Source: a virus
DNA: 26,166 nucleotides
Virus record (IMG/VR): IMGVR_UViG_3300027337_000024
Coordinates: 1-26,166 of that record
Direction: 5' to 3' (one strand)
This document shows positions 18,047 to 24,873 of the stretch, piece by piece; positions within the stretch are counted from its first letter, which is position 1; every line of letters begins with the position of its first letter. Below the pieces are notes generated by a model. It was not told where the DNA came from and did not search any database. It worked only from the letters and a program-made list of their open reading frames with translations. Made by a program: the position numbers and the translations under genes.

Positions 18047-20184
18047 GAGTTACCCCTCCGTCCATCTTGCTTGATGTCGATACGGGGTGCTCCAAGTTGC
18101 CACTGCAAACCAATTTGATTACCCTGAACTTTAAACACCATCTGGCGACCGCGCACCCGGACATAGACCTGCCCAGTAAACTCCTCTACCGGCGTGGTTG
18201 TAATACGGCTGATGGTGGCGTAGTTAACTCCACCCTCGGAAAGTGGGTCGTTGTACCCAGATCCTGAGTTTGCCAGAGGAATGAGCGTCATGGTTACCTG
18301 CGGGGTTAGATCCCCCGTGGATCCCCGGAAGGTCAAGTCGGGAAGGATACGCCATACAAAACCAAAGTTATGGCCGTCTTCAATGTCAAACTCCGAGGAC
18401 GCAATATACGAATCAAACGCAGTGGGTGTCCCATTGATGTTGTCGTCATTACCCTGCTCATGGAAAACAAGGTTGTTTTCATAGGTGGCGGCAAGGGGGG
18501 AGTCCAGAACGCCAGAATCAAGCCACGCTGTCCGAGCCATCGTCCCGTAGTACCAGATGTCTTCAAAGTAGTTATAGATAACGTACTTATCTATCGCCGT
18601 GGAGTTTTGAGAGCAATAGAACCACCAGACTTCATTGAAGCCCTCATTGGTTCCGCTACACACCTGAATACCCTCTTGGAGGTTGATGTTGCTGTAAATG
18701 TATTGGCGCAGATCGCAACGCAAGGTCTGAACCCGTCCATCGTATTTGTAGAACTTGTCCTTACCCATCCAGTACACAACACCGGAGGCTTGAGAAACTG
18801 CGTTTGGGCCAATAATAGAAATGTTGTTACCAAGAAGTTGGGATCCCCAGACAGCTGGGGCACCCAGGTATTGCAATGAATAAACAGCAGAGTCGGTAAG
18901 GGTAACGATTTCTTGTCGAGTCTGAATTGCTGTAATGATTTCGGAGCCATCTGAAAGACGAATACTGCCAGCCTGATTGGTTGCAGAAGGCGTCCAATCA
19001 GTTACAGATTCCTGATCTGCCCATCGAATTAACATGGGATCCTGAACAGTTGATCCGTAGTCATTTGACCCGAAAGCAAAAACAAACCTATTAATATCTG
19101 AGATAAAAATGAAACTTTGGACTGTTGGAACTCCAGTTGCTCCAGCCATACTTGTAACTGGATATCCCCTGGTAGAGATATAGTGAGTTCCAGACTGTGA
19201 CCCGGTTGTAGTGATTGGCGAACCACCCGCCGTCGTTGCCAGGTTAAACGTGGAGCCAGATACGTTTACAGCGTAATAGTTTACACCTGGAGTAACGCCC
19301 GTAGGCAATGCTCCCGTGGTGTTGAGCATGATGATGCTCCCATTTGATATAGAGACGGCGGCTGTAAATACTCCGGGACTTGCAATCGTTACAGTTACAG
19401 TCTGTGGGGTTATGCTTAGATTGGCGTTCCAGTAATACATAGCCCCGCCACTAATGGCGAAGATCAAATCCTGACCAAAGTTGGACTGACTCCACATCCG
19501 CATAGTTTTAGTGGAAGACGTTCCATTGCCCCAAGTTCCAGATCCCCACGGCCCAGCCCCCCAGCCGTTTAAAGGCACAGAAGAAGATGCGCCAGTTGGG
19601 AGTTCATACAAGGCATAAACAGTTCCGCCGCCAGTGGTGGATGAGGAAGCCGTACCGGTAACGGTTATGGTGTACGTTGTTGCAGTGGGCGCAGTCTTAA
19701 TCTCATACTCGCCATAAATGGTTACTCCACCAACCGTTACAGATGGATTAAAAATAACATAGTTGCCAACCGTTCCACCGGCAGGGTCAGTCACAGTCAC
19801 CGTTGTGGTCGTGCCTGTATTGGTTCCGGTGTTGGTTGTAAACGGGTTTGTTAATGTGTTGGTTGTGACGATGGGAGTAATGTCATAGTACACACTCGAT
19901 GTGAATATGTAGAACTTAACATTCGTTCCAACCCCGACCATATTTAGCGCCGCAAGGGTAACCCAGTTCCACAAAGAACGGCAAATGCCCAGGAACGTGG
20001 TGGTGGATGCACGCACCCAGCCACCAATCTTCTCCGGTGTTCCTGCGCGGAAACGAACCTTCTCCGACTCATACCAGCCGCCCACAACCTCAGTTGCTGC
20101 GTTTACAGAACCGATGGATTCGGAAGCATAACGGGTGTTCTCTCTGTTTACACCTGGACGGAATAGGATTTTTTTCAGCGGCAT
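18043..20184 (-). CDS. Phage stabilisation / head-closure-like protein, P22 gp10-like (713 aa)
   Basis: The N terminus (FRPGVNRENTRYA, then GGWYESEKVRFRAGTPEKIGGW) and the core segments RWADQESVTDWTPSATN, LTDSAVYSLQYLGAP, VVYWMGKDKFYKYDG and CSGTNEGFNEVWWFYCS are characteristic of a conserved structural family of environmental podoviruses. It resembles the packaged-DNA stabilisation protein gp10 of P22, a beta-propeller neck component. It is longer than P22 gp10 (about 470 aa) because of two Thr/Ser/Gly-rich beta insertions, about 120-200 and 270-340; the second contains TGALPTGVTPGVNYYAV, a small module shared with many tail proteins. The ATG at 20184 has AGGAAA upstream. Location directly after the lysis genes and before the internal proteins fits a late structural role. 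A tail-tube or adhesin role is the main alternative. Confidence 0.7.
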   Translation of the reverse strand: MPLKKILFRPGVNRENTRYASESIGSVNAATEVVGGWYESEKVRFRAGTPEKIGGWVRASTTTFLGICRSLWNWVTLAALNMVGVGTNVKFYIFTSSVYYDITPIVTTNTLTNPFTTNTGTNTGTTTTVTVTDPAGGTVGNYVIFNPSVTVGGVTIYGEYEIKTAPTATTYTITVTGTASSSTTGGGTVYALYELPTGASSSVPLNGWGAGPWGSGTWGNGTSSTKTMRMWSQSNFGQDLIFAISGGAMYYWNANLSITPQTVTVTIASPGVFTAAVSISNGSIIMLNTTGALPTGVTPGVNYYAVNVSGSTFNLATTAGGSPITTTGSQSGTHYISTRGYPVTSMAGATGVPTVQSFIFISDINRFVFAFGSNDYGSTVQDPMLIRWADQESVTDWTPSATNQAGSIRLSDGSEIITAIQTRQEIVTLTDSAVYSLQYLGAPAVWGSQLLGNNISIIGPNAVSQASGVVYWMGKDKFYKYDGRVQTLRCDLRQYIYSNINLQEGIQVCSGTNEGFNEVWWFYCSQNSTAIDKYVIYNYFEDIWYYGTMARTAWLDSGVLDSPLAATYENNLVFHEQGNDDNINGTPTAFDSYIASSEFDIEDGHNFGFVWRILPDLTFRGSTGDLTPQVTMTLIPLANSGSGYNDPLSEGGVNYATISRITTTPVEEFTGQVYVRVRGRQMVFKVQGNQIGLQWQLGAPRIDIKQDGRRGNS

Positions 20185-20192
20185 TTTGTTTC

Positions 20193-20669
20193 CTACGACA
20201 TGAACAGGGCATGCTCGTCGCGCCGACGGTTTTGTAACCCTTTTAGTATTTTGCCACCAGCCATGCAGTACTTCAATAGTTCCTGTCCTGCGCCCTCTTT
20301 GTCGCCCCGATTGAGCTTCTGACGAAGCGTCGAACGCTGGAGTGTTCCCAGACCGACGTTAAAACTGAAAGACACAAGAGCGTCAAACATGCCTTGTGTA
20401 AGAGGGGCAGTGATGTAGGTGTGAACCCCTCGCTCAAAACGAGCCAGATCTGCGCGAAGTATTCCATCGATCTCGTCCATTTCAAAGGTTCTGAAGTCCT
20501 CGATCTTGAGGGCAAAGCCATCCCTCTGGTCAATCGGCAACTTACCCTGCTCCGGGTAAAGCACATGACCAACGCCAACCGTCCAAAGTTTGGCTGGGCA
20601 TTTGTAAGGCTTTTGTCTTACACCTTCATGGTGTTTGATCATAGCCACGGCTTTGGGGCTTACATTCAT
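20193..20669 (-). CDS. Endolysin, GH24 phage lysozyme (158 aa)
   Basis: The segment HHEGVRQKPYKCPAKLWTVG, followed by VGH, is the GH24 catalytic signature. E15, C24 and T30 match the Glu-x8-Asp/Cys-x5-Thr triad, with Cys in the middle position as in P1 Lyz-type enzymes rather than the Asp of T4 lysozyme. MFDALVSFSFNVG at about residues 93-105 and the C-terminal RRRDEHALF are also typical. The enzyme hydrolyses the MurNAc-GlcNAc bond of peptidoglycan. There is no signal peptide or N-terminal signal-anchor segment, so export should depend on the holin encoded just upstream. The start overlaps the holin stop by 4 nt (ATGA). The ribosome binding site is weak, which suggests coupled translation. 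Length is normal for the family. Confidence 0.93.
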   Translation of the reverse strand: MNVSPKAVAMIKHHEGVRQKPYKCPAKLWTVGVGHVLYPEQGKLPIDQRDGFALKIEDFRTFEMDEIDGILRADLARFERGVHTYITAPLTQGMFDALVSFSFNVGLGTLQRSTLRQKLNRGDKEGAGQELLKYCMAGGKILKGLQNRRRDEHALFMS

Positions 20670-21181
20670 TTGCCAAACGCCCGACCGCCAAAGTGGAACG
20701 CAATGATGCTGGCAAACAACGCCTGGGTCTCGTCATCCCATAGCTGATCGGCCATATCTTGGAACCCAACACCGGTGCTTAGGCCGTGGTAGACCAGGGC
20801 GCAGTCAATACCCACCAGCAGGAGGAAAAAGCCATATGTAATGGCGGGGCGGACACTGGCCCTGAAGTTTTTCATCCACTGGCTGGTTCCCTCGTTTAAA
20901 GCAGTATCGTGGGCGTAGATGGCCTGCACCTCAGCCTGCTGGGCGGCAATTAGGGACACCTTCTCATTGGACTTGGTTTCGATCTCCAACTGCTGGGTAT
21001 GGATGTTTTCGACCCGCTCTTGGGCCTCAAACCCCAGTTTGCGCATTTCGATCTCCCTGGCAATCTGCATCTGGGCCAGTTCCAGCTCATGCTTCTTGTC
21101 TGACCGGTCTTGGAAGAAGTCCAGAATCTTGGGCAAGCCGCCCATCAGGAAGGATATTAGGGTAGAGAATAGTGTCAGCAT
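20666..21181 (-). CDS. Holin, GTA-type 3-TM family (171 aa)
   Basis: A hydrophobic N terminus (LFSTLISFLMGGLPKILDFF) is followed by a long charged coiled coil (about 26-95, KKHELELAQMQIAREIEMRK onward). Two more hydrophobic stretches follow: ITYGFFLLLVGIDCALVYHG at about 113-132, preceded by RASVRP, and a C-terminal FASIIAFHFGGRAFGK. This layout, with the RP-x-I segment before the second membrane span, matches the holins named for gene-transfer-agent release (holin_3TM). Holins open the inner membrane and let the endolysin out. The gene sits directly upstream of the endolysin and overlaps it by 4 nt. Its own start shares one base with the previous stop (TAATG) and has only a weak ribosome binding site, so it is probably coupled. 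Confidence 0.82.
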   Translation of the reverse strand: MLTLFSTLISFLMGGLPKILDFFQDRSDKKHELELAQMQIAREIEMRKLGFEAQERVENIHTQQLEIETKSNEKVSLIAAQQAEVQAIYAHDTALNEGTSQWMKNFRASVRPAITYGFFLLLVGIDCALVYHGLSTGVGFQDMADQLWDDETQALFASIIAFHFGGRAFGK

Positions 21182-21798
21182 TAGTAACTCTTTTTGGTTA
21201 ACATTGATGAAGCAATACCTAGCAGGGCTTGTACGTCCTCTAGGCTCTCAGGTCGATCTTTGAACCCGACGGTAATCTGGCCGATGAAGCGTGTTGCGTC
21301 CGGTGGCACAGAGATTCGACAGCCAAAGGTGACGCCGACCTCGACGTACCACAGCCCGATTTCGCTTTGTGGCTTGTGGTAATCGCCGCATGGCGTTTCT
21401 CCCGCCATAAGTTTGACAACGTCTGCGTTATTGTTGGGATTCTGGGTAAAGAGACCGACATCGATGCCCTCCATGCGCTTATCGCGCCCTTCCTTTGTAT
21501 ACGCCCGGTACAAGATCCGGGTACCAAACAACGGGTTGACCTTGAAGATGGTTACGGTCTGTGCCCCGCCATACTTTAGCAAGACAGCCGCCGCATCATC
21601 CACACGCGCCTCATTGATACTCGGCAACTTCTGGCTTTCCTTATAGGCACCCACCAACAATTCTTGGTTTGAATAGAAAAACCAGGCCGAAAAACCAAAC
21701 AGGAACATGACGATAAGTGCCACGAGTTTGAACGGGCTATCCACATAAGATAGAACCCGATCAAGAACACCTAGCGCCCTGTCCTGCTTGGCGCTCAC
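21181..21798 (-). CDS. Single-TM membrane-anchored protein with a GAF-like soluble domain, lysis cluster (205 aa)
   Basis: A short charged N terminus is followed by one strong membrane span at about 23-44 (FKLVALIVMFLFGFSAWFFY) and a soluble domain of about 160 residues. The domain reads like alternating strands and helices. Its last part, ISVPPDATRFIGQITVGF followed by DRPESLEDVQALLGIASSML, resembles the final strands and helix of a GAF-type fold. Two cysteines, in TPCGDY and FGCRIS, could pair. I recall similar proteins in environmental phages beside holin genes but no assigned function. Candidates are a lysis regulator, holin partner or anti-holin. Translation begins at GTG (21798), overlapping the 52-aa peptide stop as GTGA, with GGAG about 8 nt upstream. 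Confidence 0.7.
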   Translation of the reverse strand: MSAKQDRALGVLDRVLSYVDSPFKLVALIVMFLFGFSAWFFYSNQELLVGAYKESQKLPSINEARVDDAAAVLLKYGGAQTVTIFKVNPLFGTRILYRAYTKEGRDKRMEGIDVGLFTQNPNNNADVVKLMAGETPCGDYHKPQSEIGLWYVEVGVTFGCRISVPPDATRFIGQITVGFKDRPESLEDVQALLGIASSMLTKKSY

Positions 21799-21953
21799 TT
21801 TCTGTCTCCAATTTTGTTTAAAAGATCAAATAACGTCTTAATCTTTTCCTCAAGAACAGCAACACGCAGATCAAGTTTTGCCAGCACAATGATGAGACCT
21901 ATTAAAGCCAGCAACATCGGCCACCCCTTTGCAAGCATGTCAAATAGATCCAT
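21795..21953 (-). CDS. Small membrane peptide, possible holin-like lysis accessory (52 aa)
   Basis: This short frame encodes 52 residues: MDLFDMLAKGW, then the hydrophobic segment PMLLALIGLIIVLAKL (about 12-27), then a charged amphipathic helix (RVAVLEEKIKTLFDLLNKIG) with coiled-coil character. It ends at TGA 21795-21797, sharing GTGA with the GTG start of the 205-aa membrane protein. It also fills the only stretch over 150 nt between larger genes in the leftward array. One membrane span plus a cytoplasmic coiled coil next to a holin and endolysin suggests a small holin, anti-holin or holin partner, but no family match can be claimed. Upstream there is only a weak purine-rich site (ACTAAGCGCA). 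Confidence 0.6.
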   Translation of the reverse strand: MDLFDMLAKGWPMLLALIGLIIVLAKLDLRVAVLEEKIKTLFDLLNKIGDRK

Positions 21954-21970
21954 TGCGCTTAGTCCAATGT

Positions 21971-22429
21971 TTAAACGTTTTCGGCCTGCAATTTGATTAG
22001 TTTAGCCTCAAGGATTTGATTCTGTTTTATTAACTCGTCAATTCTTTGAAGTGGGTGAATGATCGGGTAATAATTACCAGGATCGAATGTTTCCATGGTT
22101 TGATATGCTGGCAGCATTGAAGGATCAATGATGGTCTGAGCATCGTTCATATCCCTGATCGCATGGATGCAGAACGCCACCGTATCGTCTTCCAAAGCAA
22201 CCAATTCATGGATAACATCTGCCTTGATAAAAATTTGGTGCGGCGCAACAAATTCTGTTGTGGTTCCAAGTGCTGTTAGCTGAAGGCGTCCTTTTGCCAA
22301 AAGCGTCACATGGTCAAAACAATGGCTGTGTCCCTGCTCCATATCTCCGGCTTTTTTGAAATGCATTTGCCGAGAGAAAACATTGGCAACGCAGGTAATA
22401 TGGACTTCCGGTGTGTCTGGCGTATTCAT
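21971..22429 (-). CDS. Cupin-fold protein with C-terminal coiled coil (152 aa)
   Basis: The segment GHSHCFDHVTLLAKGRLQL at about 33-51 fits cupin motif 1 (HxH spaced from a conserved Gly), with His replacing the usual Glu, so a three-His metal site is possible. Cupin motif 2 is seen in APHQIFIKADVIHEL, ending with a His ligand. After the barrel (about residue 100) comes a linker and a C-terminal helix (RIDELIKQNQILEAKLIKLQ) likely to oligomerise. Cupins bind metals, sugars or small molecules; no substrate can be assigned. Small cupins occur near tail and lysis genes in environmental phages, where they might be structural or modify cell-envelope sugars. The stop codon lies inside a GTTTAAAC palindrome. 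GGAT lies upstream of the ATG. Confidence 0.75.
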   Translation of the reverse strand: MNTPDTPEVHITCVANVFSRQMHFKKAGDMEQGHSHCFDHVTLLAKGRLQLTALGTTTEFVAPHQIFIKADVIHELVALEDDTVAFCIHAIRDMNDAQTIIDPSMLPAYQTMETFDPGNYYPIIHPLQRIDELIKQNQILEAKLIKLQAENV

Positions 22430-22431
22430 TT

Positions 22432-22839
22432 TTATCCAATCGTGGTTACAGGGTTAGAGGGAAGCATATTGGTCGCCCATCTTTGCGCAACATCGTCCCA
22501 GAAATAATCCTTTCCGTCATCAGGATATGGAACAGGGGCAACCCAAGAACAAATGCTGTCATCCCAAACCCATGACGAATACGGTTTGGGCGGCGCAAAA
22601 CCTCCATTAGGATCGGCTGCGGTTGTAGCCACATATATATACCCAACCCCAGCATATCTAACACGGAAGTTGGAGTTATACGAAGTCTGCGCCCAAATAT
22701 TGCCAGGCAATATAGAATTTAAAAACGCAATTCCAACTGATTCGCTTTCCGGGAACGGAAGATTATTGATGTCATCATTTGAGACAACCACAACATTTGT
22801 GACTATATTATTTTCATCAAGCTGTGCAAAATGTGCCAT
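22432..22839 (-). CDS. Conserved phage tail-region protein (135 aa)
   Basis: The protein begins MAHFAQLDENNIVTNVVVVS and contains ESVGIAFLNSILPG, WAQTSYNSNFRVRYAGVGY and the Trp/Pro-rich PPKPYSSWVWDD, then APVPYPDDGKDYFWDD. I recognise this as a small family widespread in cyanophages and other aquatic phages, encoded near tail-fibre genes, of unknown function. It has no membrane span or signal. Paired WDD/DDG elements near the C terminus may form a small Trp-rich beta module. Given its neighbours (a glycine-rich adhesin and a cupin), a tail-associated or chaperone-like role is plausible. The start lies 1 nt after the previous stop, with GGTGAAC upstream. Confidence 0.78.
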   Translation of the reverse strand: MAHFAQLDENNIVTNVVVVSNDDINNLPFPESESVGIAFLNSILPGNIWAQTSYNSNFRVRYAGVGYIYVATTAADPNGGFAPPKPYSSWVWDDSICSWVAPVPYPDDGKDYFWDDVAQRWATNMLPSNPVTTIG

Positions 22840-22840
22840 G

Positions 22841-23695
22841 TTAGTTCACCGTAAAGGTTCCAGATGATGTAAACGTATGGATGTAATATGTGCCGTCGTT
22901 GGTTTGGGTGCCCCCGCTGCATCTACTACTTCCATATGACATAAGATAGCGAATAATTACAACGCCGGATCCACCAGACCCACCTGATAAATTAGTACCA
23001 CTGCTACTAGCAAAATAGACTGCACCACCACCGCCACCATAATTAGCAGTCCCGTTAGAACCATTGGTTGTTTTTTGGGCCGCTCCACCACCTGAACTGG
23101 CCGTTCCTTGTGCATTTATACCCGAGCCTCCACCGCCGCCTGCTCTTGATGTTCCAGTAATTGTGTCTGATGTTCCAGCGCCTCCGTTGCCACCATTGCC
23201 TGGAAAAACAGCATTCGCACCTACTCCGCCAGCTCCTCCGCCGCCACCACCAGATTGGTAATAGTAGCCATACTTGCCAGATTGGGTATAGCCATTTCCA
23301 CCATTATTTCCGCCTGTAGTTCCTGCTGCACCTGATGTGGTAAAAGCTCCGCCTCCCCCAGACCCTCCAGAAGAACCCGCAGTGAAATTACCTCCGCCAT
23401 AACCACCTCCGGTGGACGTAAGAGAATTAAATGATGAGTTTGAGCCATTACTACCAATAACGGCTGGATTTGTTCCGCCAGATCCCCCGCCACCAACAGT
23501 AACCGTATAAGAACCGGCCACAAGCAAATTGGCACTGGAATACCTAAGAGCACCAGCACCACCACCTCCAGCAGCACTTCTCCCGCCGCCACCTCCGCCA
23601 GCAATCACAACATAATCCACATAAAGAGGGGGATAACCACTGCCAAAACCAAAGGCAAATGCTGAAGTCCGTCCTCTAGATCCAAGTCTTGGCAT
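22841..23695 (-). CDS. Glycine-rich tail adhesin-like protein (284 aa)
   Basis: After a short N terminus (MPRLGSRGRTSAFAFGFGSG) and the strand YVDYVVIAGGGGGG, about 190 residues are dominated by Gly with Ser, Asn and Ala in long G runs. The module closes with GGSGGSGVVIIRYLMS and then THYIHT-type strands ending TFTSSGTFTVN. This matches the glycine-rich domain proteins found at phage tail tips. In T-even-like gp38 adhesins, glycine-rich segments form polyglycine-II bundles that display receptor-binding loops; a similar receptor-binding role is inferred here. AAGGAG lies 5 nt before the ATG, one of the strongest ribosome binding sites in the window. The same closing motif occurs in the fibre at the right edge. 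Confidence 0.78.
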   Translation of the reverse strand: MPRLGSRGRTSAFAFGFGSGYPPLYVDYVVIAGGGGGGRSAAGGGGAGALRYSSANLLVAGSYTVTVGGGGSGGTNPAVIGSNGSNSSFNSLTSTGGGYGGGNFTAGSSGGSGGGGAFTTSGAAGTTGGNNGGNGYTQSGKYGYYYQSGGGGGGAGGVGANAVFPGNGGNGGAGTSDTITGTSRAGGGGGSGINAQGTASSGGGAAQKTTNGSNGTANYGGGGGAVYFASSSGTNLSGGSGGSGVVIIRYLMSYGSSRCSGGTQTNDGTYYIHTFTSSGTFTVN

Positions 23696-23704
23696 AAGTA
23701 CTCC

Positions 23705-24862
23705 TTATGCAAACTTCGTTTGAGAAGCCAGCACGGTAAAAGTTGCGGAGGCAGTTTTGATGACAGAGTACACATAAACATCAAGTGAGCTTGCATTACC
23801 GGCTGTTGGGGCGGAACCACCCTGCCATTTAGGCGTTACCGAGCTTCCATCAACTTGCACTGCACTGTTGTAATATGCGGTTGATCCATTTTGGCTAAGA
23901 AAAACAACAGTCATCACTTGATTTGTTGACATGATGCTGTTTAGGGAATTGGAACCGTTACCACGCAAGTTAATAGTAAAGTTTGCAGACGCATTGGTTG
24001 TGTAATACAAAACAGTTTGCGTCATAACATCATAGTTAATGGTTCCGGTTGCCGCAGTGGCACTAATTGTCCCCGCTTCAAATGCCGCCCCTGTAAAGCT
24101 GCTAAGGCCGCTAACCGTTAGTGTTGCAACTGTTGCTGCCGTTAGATTTAAACTGGAAGACCACTGCGGGGCGGTTCCTGACGAGGTCAAGACAGAGTTA
24201 GCGGCACCAATACCTAGCTTGCTTAACGCAGTGCCCGCAGAGTAGTACGGCAAATCGCCAGCCGTAAAGGACGTTAGTCCCGTGCCTCCATAGGCGGTTG
24301 TCAGCTGGTTTGTCAGGTTCAACGTATTAGCCGTCAACGTAGTGCCGTTAAACGTCAGGTTCGCAGAATCCACCAACAGACCACCAGCGGAAGCATAGGT
24401 AACCCTGCCGCTAGTCAGACCGGAATCGGTTACGGATGTGAATACGCCAGCACCACCCTGGTTTGAGACCTTAACAAAGTCAGATCCATTCCAAGCAATC
24501 GTCACATACTCCCCGGCCTGAATAGTTACTCCGGTTGTCGGGCCAACGCCAACAACCTGGACGGAATAGCCGCCTGTCGTCGCATTAATTACCGTGTAAA
24601 CCTTTGACTGCGCTGGGGCGGTGACGGTTCTGACAGCTGTCCTGGCACCTGTAAACCGCAAAATAGCCTGTCGAGCCTCGTTTGACGCCAGAGTTGTGGT
24701 TGTAAGAGTTACGTCAGCATCTGAACTGATCGTGGTTGTACCAGCAATTGCAGTATCCAGAAGGGATGTAATCTGGTTGTTGACCGTATCGCCCCAAGTG
24801 CCGGTAAGTTCACCAGTAACCGGTAGCGCTAGGCCAAGTAGAGAGGTTGCTGCTGTCGTCAT
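23705..24862 (-). CDS. Tail fibre protein (385 aa)
   Basis: The N terminus (LLGLALPVTGELTGTWGDTV, then NNQITSLLDTAIAGTTTI) is the well-conserved start of a family of aquatic-phage tail fibres. The module up to about residue 130 includes LRFTGARTAVRTVTAP and YVTIAWNGSDFVKVSNQGG. The remainder is Ser/Thr/Ala/Gly-rich repetitive beta sequence (GTTLTANTLNLTNQLTTAYG, then GGTGLTSF), typical of a trimeric fibre shaft, and ends in an unrecognised globular tip. It likely contributes to host attachment. AAAGGG lies 8 nt before the ATG, overlapping the end of the upstream fibre gene. There is no chaperone-type autocleavage motif that I can see. Confidence 0.82.
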   Translation of the reverse strand: MTTAATSLLGLALPVTGELTGTWGDTVNNQITSLLDTAIAGTTTISSDADVTLTTTTLASNEARQAILRFTGARTAVRTVTAPAQSKVYTVINATTGGYSVQVVGVGPTTGVTIQAGEYVTIAWNGSDFVKVSNQGGAGVFTSVTDSGLTSGRVTYASAGGLLVDSANLTFNGTTLTANTLNLTNQLTTAYGGTGLTSFTAGDLPYYSAGTALSKLGIGAANSVLTSSGTAPQWSSSLNLTAATVATLTVSGLSSFTGAAFEAGTISATAATGTINYDVMTQTVLYYTTNASANFTINLRGNGSNSLNSIMSTNQVMTVVFLSQNGSTAYYNSAVQVDGSSVTPKWQGGSAPTAGNASSLDVYVYSVIKTASATFTVLASQTKFA

Positions 24863-24873
24863 GTCGAAGCCCT

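Larger units (their letters stand above)
348..24153. repeat. Dispersed palindrome GTTTAAAC: 10 exact copies and 23 further 7-base matches
   Basis: Exact GTTTAAAC copies start at 348, 2151, 3198, 3851, 7412, 10579, 11284, 12562, 17411 and 21969. Seven-base matches (GTTTAAA or TTTAAAC) start at 1341, 4245, 4650, 5150, 5170, 6033, 6322, 7026, 7306, 7737, 7773, 8349, 9296, 9992, 10500, 11607, 11638, 14522, 18130, 19567, 20894, 21816 and 24147. With equal base frequencies about 0.4 octamers would be expected in this length. The copies lie almost entirely inside genes. Function is unknown. Confidence 0.8.
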
